64,000 nt of DNA from Agaribacillus aureus. Lineage in GTDB: Bacteria; Bacteroidota; Bacteroidia; Cytophagales; Cyclobacteriaceae. The stretch spans positions 2,170,001 through 2,234,000 of the forward strand of contig JAUJEB010000001.1 in the NCBI GenBank assembly GCA_030442055.1, written 5' to 3'. The position numbers were made by a program, and so were the translations under genes. Of the stretch, positions 31,733-40,304 are shown piece after piece. Every line of letters starts with the position of its first letter. The stretch's first letter is position 1. Under the pieces are notes generated by a model that was not told the origin of the DNA, searched no databases, and worked only from the letters and a program-made list of their open reading frames with translations.

Positions 31733-33694
31733 ATGTCAAAACAGGTGGCACTATTAGCGGAAATCGAGCGGTTGCAAAAGCAGCTGGAACTGGCCAACAA
31801 AAGAATCAAAACCACCCGCTATGGTATTGTCTGGATGGATATACCGGAACCCTTTGAGGAAGATCGTCAAAACCGGTTACCGATTCTGTGCGAAGTTAAA
31901 GAGAAAGCCATAAAAAATGACGATGGCAAGCCTACCCACCTGCTTATAGAAGGTGAAAACTATCATGCTTTAACCTGCCTGAATTATACCCACCAGGGTC
32001 TTATCGATTTGATTTACATAGATCCGCCATATAATACGGGCTCGCACCAATTTTCCTACAAAGACCAAAGAATTCTGGATAGATATCCCGATGGCACCGA
32101 AGTTCCCAAAGATCATCCTTTGAGGCATAGTCACTGGCTTTCTTTTATGAGCAAAAGGCTGACGCTGGCCCGCGACCTTTTGAAAGACGAAGGCGCAATA
32201 TTTATATCTATAAATGAAGAAGAGCATGCTCAGCTAAAATTATTGTGCGACAGCATATTTCAGGAATCTAACTATCTCACATCATTTACTGTAAAAATCA
32301 GGCACGAGGACCGGATACTTAAGGGCGACAAGGACTTTCATGAAACTACCGAGCAACTGCTCTTGTATCGGAAGTCCAATAAGTTTAAAACCATCAAACG
32401 ACTTCAGGACAATACTTCAGTTTCAGATTATGTTTATGAAGTGGAGGAATTGACCACAACCCCAGGGGAAATGGTTATGGGCAATAAAACCGTTCAGGTC
32501 TTTAAGCCGGGACAATATATTATCCATAAAAAAAAGCCATCGGCAAAAAGGCTCAAAAAGATTAACATTCGCGGTTCCATAAAAGAAGGCAATAGTTCCG
32601 GAAGGTTTTACATGGCTCATATTGAACCATTAAAAGATCGTTTAAGCATTTTATACAAAGTTCCGGATATGGGTAATGATGAGATCCCACACCGCTACTT
32701 CTTATCACCTACTTCCGTTAATAAACAAAACGGCGATTACTTTCAGGGCGTTCCCGTCAATAAATCAGATACCAAAGAGGTCCCTTACCCCAACTTCCTT
32801 GATTTTGAGGAGGCCTTTAACCGGGTGGGTTACGAGGGCGGTGTCGCCTTCAGGAATGGGAAGAAGCCGGTGGATTTTTTGAAGTTTGTACTCACGATCG
32901 GCAGTTTAAACAAAGAAGCCAAAATACTGGACTTTTTTGCGGGAAGTGGCTCGACGGCCCATGCGGTGATGGAATTAAACAATATGGATGGGGGAAGCCG
33001 CCAGGTCATTCTTTGCACGAATAATGAAAATCGCATCGCTGAAGAGGTCACTTACCAACGTTTTAAAAACGTTATTAATGGCTATCAACAATCAAAAAAT
33101 CAAAAGGAGCTTTTATTTGAACTACCATTAAACGCAAAATCTTTAAAAGACACCAGCGCCATTTTAGAAGCCTCGGAAAAGTTTAATTCAAAGACATTTA
33201 AAGAGCGCTACGACAGTATCAAAGAGGAGGTGAGGAAGAATAAATATACGATTTCCGGCATTATCAAAAAGCACCATAAATTTAAAGGTTACGGTAACTC
33301 TCTAAAGTATTATAAAACCGATTTCGTCAACCTGAAAAGTGCGCAAACCATTTCTGATAAGGAAAAGGCAGTGCTGGCGGTCAAAGCCAGCTATTTGCTT
33401 GCCCTGGCAGAAAATACCTTGGAAGAAGTACCGGCAGAAAGCGATTATTTCCAAATATTTGAAAGCCATGAAAGGGCAACTGTCGTATATTTTAAAGAAA
33501 GCGCAGCAGGCACACAGTCGCTTATAAGCCAGCTGCAACAGATCAATAAGCCCATATCACTTTATTTATATGGCGAAAAAAACAGCAACGGACGCGCCAC
33601 ATCATTTGACCAGGTTAAGGATCTGACCTTAAAAGCGATTCCATTACCGATTTTCGACATTTACCGGAAAATTTATGATACCAATAATCAGTAA
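31733..33694 (+). CDS. Type III-like adenine-specific DNA methyltransferase (Mod), orphan
   Basis: 653 residues. The catalytic motif Asp-Pro-Pro-Tyr is at 97-100 and the SAM-binding Phe-Ala-Gly-Ser-Gly-Ser-Thr at 402-408, giving the beta-class order. The Leu-Leu-Ile-Glu-Gly-Glu-Asn-Tyr-His-Ala-Leu segment near 70-80 and the N-terminal coiled coil fit type III Mod subunits. The middle (about 170-330) should be the target-recognition domain. No helicase-nuclease Res subunit lies in either flank: upstream is the small protein and downstream is a sigma factor. It could be a solitary methyltransferase with a regulatory or protective role. I saw no homopolymer or repeat tract of the kind that makes phase-variable mod genes. 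Confidence 0.88.
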   Translation: MSKQVALLAEIERLQKQLELANKRIKTTRYGIVWMDIPEPFEEDRQNRLPILCEVKEKAIKNDDGKPTHLLIEGENYHALTCLNYTHQGLIDLIYIDPPYNTGSHQFSYKDQRILDRYPDGTEVPKDHPLRHSHWLSFMSKRLTLARDLLKDEGAIFISINEEEHAQLKLLCDSIFQESNYLTSFTVKIRHEDRILKGDKDFHETTEQLLLYRKSNKFKTIKRLQDNTSVSDYVYEVEELTTTPGEMVMGNKTVQVFKPGQYIIHKKKPSAKRLKKINIRGSIKEGNSSGRFYMAHIEPLKDRLSILYKVPDMGNDEIPHRYFLSPTSVNKQNGDYFQGVPVNKSDTKEVPYPNFLDFEEAFNRVGYEGGVAFRNGKKPVDFLKFVLTIGSLNKEAKILDFFAGSGSTAHAVMELNNMDGGSRQVILCTNNENRIAEEVTYQRFKNVINGYQQSKNQKELLFELPLNAKSLKDTSAILEASEKFNSKTFKERYDSIKEEVRKNKYTISGIIKKHHKFKGYGNSLKYYKTDFVNLKSAQTISDKEKAVLAVKASYLLALAENTLEEVPAESDYFQIFESHERATVVYFKESAAGTQSLISQLQQINKPISLYLYGEKNSNGRATSFDQVKDLTLKAIPLPIFDIYRKIYDTNNQ

Positions 33695-33815
33695 AATGCT
33701 GTCCCGACCGGTCATAGATCTGAATTTTTAACCGGCTTACCCTAAAATGATGCTCGGAACTTTTCACCAAAATCGCTACCTTTTGGTAAATCAGTAAAAC
33801 AAAAGCCGGTGTATT

Positions 33816-34640
33816 TTGGAAAAGCTCATTGATGAAGCAAAAAAAGGCAACAACCGGGCCTTTCATGAATTATTTGAAAACTATCGGACGCCACTGGAAT
33901 CGTTTGTATACCGGCTGACCACCGACCGGGAGGAAACAAAAGATATTCTCCAGGATGTTTATATCAAAGCAAGTCAAAATCTCGAAGGCTTCAAAGGAAA
34001 CACAGATGCATCAATAAAGTCCTGGCTCTTTACAATCGCCGCCAACCACACCAAAAACATACTCAATAAAAAAAGCAGGTGGCAGGTGATGGCACAGGAT
34101 CAATGCAGGGATTCCCTGGTTCATTCCCCACAAAATCAAAATAACCTGATTTCAGCCATCAATAGCTCACCGCTATCGCAATATGAATTTACAGAGCATA
34201 TTGATTTTTGCTTTACCTGTATTTCGAAAACTATTCCTCTGGGTCAGCAGCTAACATTGATACTTAAAAATATCTATGGATTCAAGGTGCAGGAAATCGC
34301 ACAAATACTGGATGTATCTATTCCAAAGGTGAAGCACTTTCTGCATCAGGCCAGAAAAACATTGGCCCGAATTTATCAACACCGGTGCTCGCTGGTCAAC
34401 AAAAAAGGTGTTTGTTATCAATGTGATGAATTAAACGAGCTATTCAAAGGTAAACACTCCTCTACTCCTCTTGCAAAAAAGCTAGGTAATACCAATAAAA
34501 AGACTACCTCCGCTGCCGAAGCTATTAAGCTCAGAACGCAATTGATCAAGGCAATTCACCCGCTGAAAGCCGGCGGTACTGATTTGCACCATTATCTGAT
34601 GGAACATCTCAAAAAGGTAAATGATTACGACCAGCATTAA
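33816..34640 (+). CDS. ECF-like sigma factor with cysteine-containing C-terminal tail
   Basis: 274 residues from TTG 33816. Sigma-2 is at about 5-75 (Thr-Lys-Asp-Ile-Leu-Gln-Asp-Val-Tyr, Lys-Ser-Trp-Leu-Phe-Thr-Ile-Ala) and sigma-4 at about 130-185 (Lys-Val-Gln-Glu-Ile-Ala-Gln-Ile-Leu-Asp-Val-Ser). The extra tail of about 85 residues begins with Cys-x7-Cys-x2-Cys near 193-204, then a Lys-rich linker and a final helix. The cysteines could bind zinc or respond to oxidation. No anti-sigma gene is next to it; a STAS-like small protein starts 68 bp downstream. Confidence 0.83.
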   Translation: MEKLIDEAKKGNNRAFHELFENYRTPLESFVYRLTTDREETKDILQDVYIKASQNLEGFKGNTDASIKSWLFTIAANHTKNILNKKSRWQVMAQDQCRDSLVHSPQNQNNLISAINSSPLSQYEFTEHIDFCFTCISKTIPLGQQLTLILKNIYGFKVQEIAQILDVSIPKVKHFLHQARKTLARIYQHRCSLVNKKGVCYQCDELNELFKGKHSSTPLAKKLGNTNKKTTSAAEAIKLRTQLIKAIHPLKAGGTDLHHYLMEHLKKVNDYDQH

Positions 34641-34708
34641 CCGATCATTTTTTACATGTTGATTGTCTTACTACAGACAACTATTTTATATTTAAAAATC
34701 CATTCAAC

Positions 34709-35110
34709 ATGAAAATCTACGAAAATGAATTTATGATCATTAATCTGATTAACCAGGATCAAACCCTTGAATTACTGTGGAAACCGAAAACCGCCTCCAT
34801 GACCACCTCGGATTTTAAGGCGGCACTGTATGTTTATGCGTGTTTCGCCATAGAATATCATACACCAAGGTTGTTGGTCCACATCCATGAATTTGGATTT
34901 AGAGACGCCATGTCCGACGCCCTTACCGAATGGAGAAATCAGCATATATTTCCAAAATACAATGGGGCCGGTGTTATCAAATTTGCGTTTTTAGGCCATA
35001 AAGAGCAACTGCCGCCACAGGACCCTCCTCAAACCGACCTGGCTAATTTCCAAACAAGGTTTTTCAGCGACCGCCTTGAATTAGAAAACTGGTTCAACAT
35101 CGAAGATTAA
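34709..35110 (+). CDS. Small STAS/SpoIIAA-like protein of unknown function
   Basis: 133 residues. The pattern of an N-terminal strand pair, a helix with Tyr-Ala-Cys-Phe-Ala, and Pro-Arg-Leu-Leu-Val-His-Ile-His followed by a helix is consistent with a SpoIIAA-like/STAS fold. The later Lys-Phe-Ala-Phe-Leu-Gly strand and Trp-Phe ending also fit. No active residue is evident. It follows the cysteine-tailed sigma factor by 68 bp on the same strand. A regulatory partnership is possible but unproven. Confidence 0.6.
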   Translation: MKIYENEFMIINLINQDQTLELLWKPKTASMTTSDFKAALYVYACFAIEYHTPRLLVHIHEFGFRDAMSDALTEWRNQHIFPKYNGAGVIKFAFLGHKEQLPPQDPPQTDLANFQTRFFSDRLELENWFNIED

Positions 35111-35131
35111 GCGAGCACCAAAATCAAAACA

Positions 35132-35203
35132 AGGCTGTGTGCCACTCCTTTCAATTCTTTTAATTTATCCATATTTTTAGATAATAAACCGGGCACACAG
35201 CCT
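35132..35203. repeat. Perfect 12-bp inverted repeat with 48-bp AT-rich loop
   Basis: Arms AGGCTGTGTGCC (35132-35143) and GGCACACAGCCT (35192-35203) are exact complements. They lie between the STAS-like gene (ends 35110) and the phosphotriesterase-related gene (starts 35240). The loop is too long for a simple terminator. It could be a stable mRNA stem or a remnant of a mobile element. Confidence 0.6.
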
Positions 35204-35239
35204 ATTCACCAATTTTTCCACGCGCAAATTTTAGGTTTC

Positions 35240-36262
35240 ATGAAACGCGGTTCACTATATCTTTTCATCTTGCTTTTGATAGCGCAATGCATGACCCCCA
35301 AAAACGAAAGCATCGTTATGACCGTAAAAGGGCCCATTTCCAGCCACAAAATGGGCCGTTCCTTGATTCATGAACATATTCTGGTTGATTTCATCGGGGC
35401 CAATGAGATTAGCGATGATCGGTGGGAAAAATCCGAAGTTATCGAGGTAGTCATGCCCTATCTGAAAGAAGTACAAACTTTGGGCTGCGAAACACTTTTT
35501 GACTGCACGCCAAATTACCTGGGCCGGGATCCTGAGTTATTAAGACGCCTCTCAGATTCTGTTGGCATCAATATCATTACCAATACCGGCTATTATGGCG
35601 CCCGCGATAACAAATTCCTGCCTCCACATGCCTTTACAGAAACGGCCGATCAATTGGCAGGCAGGTGGATCTCCGAATGGGAAAATGGAATAAACGAAAC
35701 CAATATCAAGCCCGGTTTCATAAAAATAGGTGTTGATAGAGGCCCCTTATCCGAATTGCATCAAAAACTAATTACAGCAGCTGCCAGAACCCACCTGAAA
35801 ACCGGATTGACGATAGCCTCACATACCGGCCCAGCAATTCCAGCATTTGAGGAAATGGCGATACTTAAAAAAGAGGGGGTTTCGCCCGAAGCCTTCATTT
35901 GGGTTCACGCTCAAGTGGAAAAAGATATCAGCAATCACATAAAGGCCGCCCAGGAGGGGGCCTGGATAAGTTTGGACGGACTTAATGATAAAAACCCGGA
36001 GCGATATCTGACAATGATCAATAACCTTAAGAACAATGGATTGTTGGGGAAGGTCCTGATATCACATGATGCGGGATGGTTCAGCCCTGGCGAAGAAGGG
36101 GGCGGTAATTTTAAAGGTTATACGCCGGTTTTCAAAAAATTGATCCCACTGCTGAAAGCGGAAAAATATTCCACCGAGGAGATTAACCAGCTACTAATCG
36201 ATAATCCGCGAAACGCTTTGGAAATAAAAGTTCGGCGCCAGGCACAGGCTTCCGGACCGTAG
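35240..36262 (+). CDS. Phosphotriesterase-related amidohydrolase lipoprotein
   Basis: 340 residues. The N-terminal hydrophobic segment ends in Ile-Ala-Gln-Cys17, an atypical but plausible lipoprotein site. The TIM-barrel metal ligands are visible: His-Glu-His near 45, the likely carboxylated Lys in Phe-Ile-Lys-Ile-Gly-Val, Ser-His-Thr-Gly, Val-His-Ala-Gln, and Ser-His-Asp-Ala with the catalytic Asp. Family members hydrolyse lactones or phosphotriesters; lactonase or esterase activity is the usual native role. It is convergent with the ABC importer genes. Confidence 0.85.
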   Translation: MKRGSLYLFILLLIAQCMTPKNESIVMTVKGPISSHKMGRSLIHEHILVDFIGANEISDDRWEKSEVIEVVMPYLKEVQTLGCETLFDCTPNYLGRDPELLRRLSDSVGINIITNTGYYGARDNKFLPPHAFTETADQLAGRWISEWENGINETNIKPGFIKIGVDRGPLSELHQKLITAAARTHLKTGLTIASHTGPAIPAFEEMAILKKEGVSPEAFIWVHAQVEKDISNHIKAAQEGAWISLDGLNDKNPERYLTMINNLKNNGLLGKVLISHDAGWFSPGEEGGGNFKGYTPVFKKLIPLLKAEKYSTEEINQLLIDNPRNALEIKVRRQAQASGP

Positions 36263-36280
36263 GTTTAAATGGGCGCCAAT

Positions 36281-37846
36281 TCACTTTTCAAGTGATTTAA
36301 TATAATTACTGAGATCGGTAATATTTTCAATGCCACGCTCGGTCGCATAGTCTTCCCTCATCAGAAGTGCATGTGTATTGTTAAAGCCCAGTGGCGCCAA
36401 CCACTCAAAATCATGATCTTCGCGCGACTTGTCTTTCACATAGTTGTAAACCTTGTCTTTGTCTTTGATAATGCTGTTTATAACATCACTTGGGGGTTTG
36501 ATAAGGACAAGCAGGCCGGTACCCGAGTACTCCGGATACAAATCAATATCACCACCTGCTAAAGCATCCAGATTCAATTTTGTGCCGCCGAAGCCAAGTT
36601 TAAGAGAGACGGTCAGGTTGGTATAGTTTTCGATAAGGGTCGCAAACATTTGCGCCAGCACATAGCTTTCAGTAAAATTTTTGGATCCTATTATTATATC
36701 GGCTTCCCCTGTCCTGTCGGCTTGAACTTTTAATCCAATTGATTTCAAAAATCCATCGGCTACTGTTTTAGGCGACTTTTTATTTTCATCCACCTCGTAA
36801 TTCATTTGAGCCATGTCCTCATCAGATATTTTATCAGCCAGTAAATCAAATACTTTCTTTAACTCCGGGTATTTTCTCAAAGTAGCACCACGAACGATGG
36901 GTGCTGCAAAGTAGGGCGGAAAGTAATTTTTGTCGTCAGTCAAAATTTTCAAACCGTAGGCTTTTATGCGGCCGTCGGTGGTATAGCCACCGATGACTTC
37001 TAAATCGTTATTTTTTACTGCCTCGTACATTAAGCCGGCATCTAATTCCCTTGTCTCCATATCCAGGTCGTAAACCTTGCTCAAACCCAAAAATCCATCC
37101 TCCCTGTGCAAAAACTCCGACGGAAATCCTGCCCTTAATTCTTTATCCGAGCTACTGCCAAATGTGACAAAAACCAGGACCAGCAAAAACAGTGCACCAA
37201 ACCCGGTTAAAATGGGTTTAATCCACAAATGCACCTTCTCCTGTATTTTTGACAAAATGAAATCAAAAAACAGTGCCAGCAGGGCGGCCGGAATAGCGCC
37301 GGCAAAAATCATATTTACATTGTTTAATGAAATTCCCCTGAAAATAAACTCTCCCAACCCACCGGCGGCGATCAGGGCACAAAGCGTAGCTACACCAACA
37401 TTAATGACAAAGGCTGTTCTGATCCCGGCAAAAATAATCGGGATGGCCAGGGGGATTTCCACCTTTCTCAGCAATTGCAGGTTAGTCATGCCCATACCTA
37501 TGGCAGCTTCTTTAACCGCATCGTCGACTTTCAGGATTCCGGTATAGGTATTTCTGACAATAGGTAATAAGGCGTAAAGAAAAAGAGCAATGATCGCTGG
37601 TACCACACCAATACCGAAAACCGGGATCATGAAACCCAATAAAGCCAGACTTGGTATTGTTTGAAAAATACCCACCACACTTATTACCGGGCCGGAAATT
37701 TTTTTTACCCTGGTCAATATCACACCCATCAAGGTTCCCAGAAATATGGCAATGATCATGGCCACCAGGGTAATCCATAAGTGTTCCATCGTTTGTTCCC
37801 AGATTTCACCCCGGTTATCAATCATAAATTTGAAAACCCCTGTCAT
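36281..37846 (-). CDS. Betaine/choline-type ABC importer: permease fused to a circularly permuted binding domain
   Basis: 521 residues. Residues 1-230 are a six-helix binding-protein-dependent permease with the EAA loop at 113-134 (Glu-Ala-Ala-Ile-Gly). Residues about 240-372 match the second half of an OpuBC/ProX-like substrate-binding domain (Arg-Glu-Asp-Gly, Thr-Thr-Asp-Gly-Arg-Ile, Asp-Asp-Lys-Asn-Tyr-Phe-Pro-Pro-Tyr). Residues about 383-521 match its first half (Ile-Gly-Ser-Lys-Asn-Phe-Thr-Glu, Asp-Leu-Tyr-Pro-Glu-Tyr-Ser-Gly-Thr, Phe-Asn-Asn-Thr-His-Ala-Leu). The halves are therefore in swapped order. It imports a quaternary amine or similar osmolyte with the ATPase encoded 7 bp upstream. 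Confidence 0.9.
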   Translation of the reverse strand: MTGVFKFMIDNRGEIWEQTMEHLWITLVAMIIAIFLGTLMGVILTRVKKISGPVISVVGIFQTIPSLALLGFMIPVFGIGVVPAIIALFLYALLPIVRNTYTGILKVDDAVKEAAIGMGMTNLQLLRKVEIPLAIPIIFAGIRTAFVINVGVATLCALIAAGGLGEFIFRGISLNNVNMIFAGAIPAALLALFFDFILSKIQEKVHLWIKPILTGFGALFLLVLVFVTFGSSSDKELRAGFPSEFLHREDGFLGLSKVYDLDMETRELDAGLMYEAVKNNDLEVIGGYTTDGRIKAYGLKILTDDKNYFPPYFAAPIVRGATLRKYPELKKVFDLLADKISDEDMAQMNYEVDENKKSPKTVADGFLKSIGLKVQADRTGEADIIIGSKNFTESYVLAQMFATLIENYTNLTVSLKLGFGGTKLNLDALAGGDIDLYPEYSGTGLLVLIKPPSDVINSIIKDKDKVYNYVKDKSREDHDFEWLAPLGFNNTHALLMREDYATERGIENITDLSNYIKSLEK

Positions 37847-37853
37847 TGAATAT

Positions 37854-38834
37854 TTATTGGTTTCTGTGAATCAATTTTTCTTTTACTTTGTTGAATGCAA
37901 CCCACAACTTATCCTTTCTGGTGTAGTGCATGTCTTGTTTTTCCTCATTGAAGATGGCAATTTGGAAAGCATCATTTTTATTGGCTTCCAGCCTTTCCAT
38001 GGTATCTAAAAAACTTGTTTCCTCATTGAAAACAATCTTTTCACCCTCGCCCGAGTCAAAAGGCTCTATTTCAGGCAATAACTCGCGGAGGGTCAGCACC
38101 TTCATCTCCAATTGGAAACGTTGGGATTTAAAATAATTCCACACAAAATCATTAGCCGGTTCAAATATGAGCTCCGTAGGTGTGCCGATCTGCTGGATTT
38201 TGCCATCGTGCATCAGGCATATTCTATCACCTAATTCAATGGCTTCAAAAACATCGTGCGTAACCAGCACCATGGTTTTATCAAGCAAGGTTTCCAGTTC
38301 TTTAAATTCTGTCTGAATTTGTCTTCGTGTAATAGGATCTAGTGCGCCAAAAGGTTCGTCCAACAGAACGATCGGCGGATCGGCGGCCAGCGCCCTGGCC
38401 AGCCCTACTCTTTGCTTCTGCCCACCACTCAACTCAGCGGGATACCGGGATCCCATCTCTTCAGGTAATCCCATCAGTTTTAAAAGGAAGTCAATGCGAT
38501 CATCGACGCTGTCACGGTCCCATTTTAACAGTTCGGGAACCGTCGCAATATTCCGCGCGATGGTATAATGCGGAAACAATCCGATGTTCTGAATTACATA
38601 ACCAATTTTTAGGCGAAGTGTCTCCGCCCTGTTGGCGGTAATATCCTCTCCATCAATCCTGATCTTTCCTTCAGTGGGCTGGATCAAACGGTTGAGCATT
38701 TTCAGCAGGGTTGTCTTTCCGGAACCACTGGTACCCAATAGTACCAAAGTTTCGCCCTTTTTTACTTCAAAGGAGACCTCGTCAACAACCTTCTTTCCAT
38801 TGTAGGCCTTACTGATTCCCTCAACGACTATCAT
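37854..38834 (-). CDS. Betaine/choline-type ABC importer ATP-binding protein
   Basis: 326 residues. Walker A is Gly-Thr-Ser-Gly-Ser-Gly-Lys-Thr-Thr near 33-41, the Q-loop is in Ile-Gly-Tyr-Val-Ile-Gln-Asn, the signature is Leu-Ser-Gly-Gly-Gln-Lys-Gln-Arg, and Walker B is Leu-Leu-Asp-Glu-Pro-Phe. The last 80 or so residues look like a degenerate CBS-type module, as in OpuA/ProV ATPases that sense ionic strength. It is the first gene of a two-gene operon; the permease/binding fusion follows after 7 bp. Confidence 0.92.
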   Translation of the reverse strand: MIVVEGISKAYNGKKVVDEVSFEVKKGETLVLLGTSGSGKTTLLKMLNRLIQPTEGKIRIDGEDITANRAETLRLKIGYVIQNIGLFPHYTIARNIATVPELLKWDRDSVDDRIDFLLKLMGLPEEMGSRYPAELSGGQKQRVGLARALAADPPIVLLDEPFGALDPITRRQIQTEFKELETLLDKTMVLVTHDVFEAIELGDRICLMHDGKIQQIGTPTELIFEPANDFVWNYFKSQRFQLEMKVLTLRELLPEIEPFDSGEGEKIVFNEETSFLDTMERLEANKNDAFQIAIFNEEKQDMHYTRKDKLWVAFNKVKEKLIHRNQ

Positions 38835-38995
38835 GCTTTTTTCTTTAAACTTAATAAATATATTGCATAAGCCAAGAGGAAATAAACGCCGGGAATTGAA
38901 ATCATCCCTTATTCACCATGCATGTAGGTTCTGTCCCATATAAAATCAATAATATTGCCATAAAGTCGTTACCTTATGAGAAAAATTATATTTTG

Positions 38996-39463
38996 ATGAG
39001 GCAATTAAAATCCATTGTAACCCTGATATTCCTTTCTTTGTTGATCGGTGCCTGTAGCGATGATGACCAACTACCCAAAGCCATAAAACCAAGCATTGAG
39101 GAAGAGATTCTGAGATTGGTTAATGAGCATAGATCCGGGCTGGGCCTGAATGAGCTGTCATCCAATCAGGTGATCATTAATGAGGCAAGAAAACATTCCC
39201 AGGCCATGTCCTCAGGAACAGTATCTTTTGGACACGACGGTTTTGACGATCGCATATCCGTTATAAAATCAGAAATAACCGGCAACGGTTTCGCCGAAAA
39301 TGTCGCCACCGGCTATACAGATGCCGCCAAGGCTGTGAATGGCTGGCTCAATAGCAGCGGGCATAAAAAAAACATTGAAGGCAATTACAACCTCACCGGC
39401 ATAGGCGTAGCCGCGAGTAATGATGGTACTTTATTTTTTACTCAGATTTTCATGCATAATTAA
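38996..39463 (+). CDS. CAP/SCP-domain lipoprotein
   Basis: 155 residues from ATG 38996; the upstream frame to 38918 lacks signal character. The lipobox is Leu-Ile-Gly-Ala-Cys20. The CAP domain has Asn-Glu-His-Arg, Ala-Arg-Lys-His-Ser near the first conserved His, Phe-Gly-His-Asp-Gly-Phe, Phe-Ala-Glu-Asn-Val and Trp-Leu-Asn-Ser-Ser-Gly-His. Bacterial members are secreted and may bind lipids or act as envelope factors; the function is not defined. Confidence 0.88.
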   Translation: MRQLKSIVTLIFLSLLIGACSDDDQLPKAIKPSIEEEILRLVNEHRSGLGLNELSSNQVIINEARKHSQAMSSGTVSFGHDGFDDRISVIKSEITGNGFAENVATGYTDAAKAVNGWLNSSGHKKNIEGNYNLTGIGVAASNDGTLFFTQIFMHN

Positions 39464-39520
39464 AGATATTTAAATTAAATACCTCTGGGAAGAGCTGCGG
39501 ATCCTTAAGGAGCGGTTGGG

Positions 39521-40165
39521 TTAAAATAAATGAATAAAGCCGGTTTCATAGGCAAAATGAAAAAGCTTGAGCGCAAAAATCAAAAAAGCGACTCCCACCA
39601 CAGAATTCAATATCTTCATAAACCGGGTAGTGATCATAACGCTTAGTTTATCTGACAAATAAGCTTTCAGGTTGTCGGTAGCGAAGACGGTAAGAATGAT
39701 GGTACCAAAAAAGAGTAATAGATTTTGCTCTTTTAGCTGATAATTTACCGTGGCCACACTGACAATACCCAGCCAAAAGATCAAGACCGAGGGGTTTAAC
39801 CCATTGATTACTATTCCTTTCAGCATTTGCCTGACGAACCCTGATCCATTATTAACCGTGCCGGCAGGTGGTCGTCTTGACACGGACTTAAACAGGCTTA
39901 AAAACCCAAAAGCAAGCATGATACACCCTCCGATAATGCCTAGCCACCCTTGGAATGTCTGGTCATTTACAAACCTGGCTATGCCGAAATAGCAGATGGC
40001 CACATAAAATGCATCACTAACCGATATACCAACAGTCATATAAAAGGCTGCTTTGTAACCTTTTTCAATGCTATTTTGCAAAAGGGCAAAGAACACGGGA
40101 CCGATCATAATGGTTAAAATCAATCCGGCAACCAATCCCTTTGCTATGGCATCGATCATTTCCAT
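39521..40165 (-). CDS. LysE-family amino-acid exporter
   Basis: 214 residues with about six membrane helices. The N-terminal Gly-Leu-Val-Ala-Gly...Gly-Pro-Val-Phe-Phe-Ala-Leu and the Gly-Ile-Ser-Val-Ser-Asp-Ala-Phe-Tyr segment are typical of LysE/RhtB exporters, as is Asn-Gly-Leu-Asn-Pro-Ser-Val-Leu-Ile-Phe-Trp. It probably exports an amino acid or small metabolite from the cytoplasm. No regulator is adjacent. Confidence 0.87.
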   Translation of the reverse strand: MEMIDAIAKGLVAGLILTIMIGPVFFALLQNSIEKGYKAAFYMTVGISVSDAFYVAICYFGIARFVNDQTFQGWLGIIGGCIMLAFGFLSLFKSVSRRPPAGTVNNGSGFVRQMLKGIVINGLNPSVLIFWLGIVSVATVNYQLKEQNLLLFFGTIILTVFATDNLKAYLSDKLSVMITTRFMKILNSVVGVAFLIFALKLFHFAYETGFIHLF

Positions 40166-40304
40166 TGACCTTTATTTAAAACGAGGTTGTCATCCATGGA
40201 CTTTCATTAAAAAGGAATCTATCAAAGACGGTCATCTTATCAATACAAATAAGCTCAAAAAAGTTTAATCAGGCATGCAACGTTTGGGTAGTTATGAAGG
40301 TATG

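Noticed and set aside
37077-37547. 156-codon plus-strand frame inside the ABC permease fusion gene
   Set aside because: It is fully antisense to a well-supported gene with intact motifs and has no recognisable domain.
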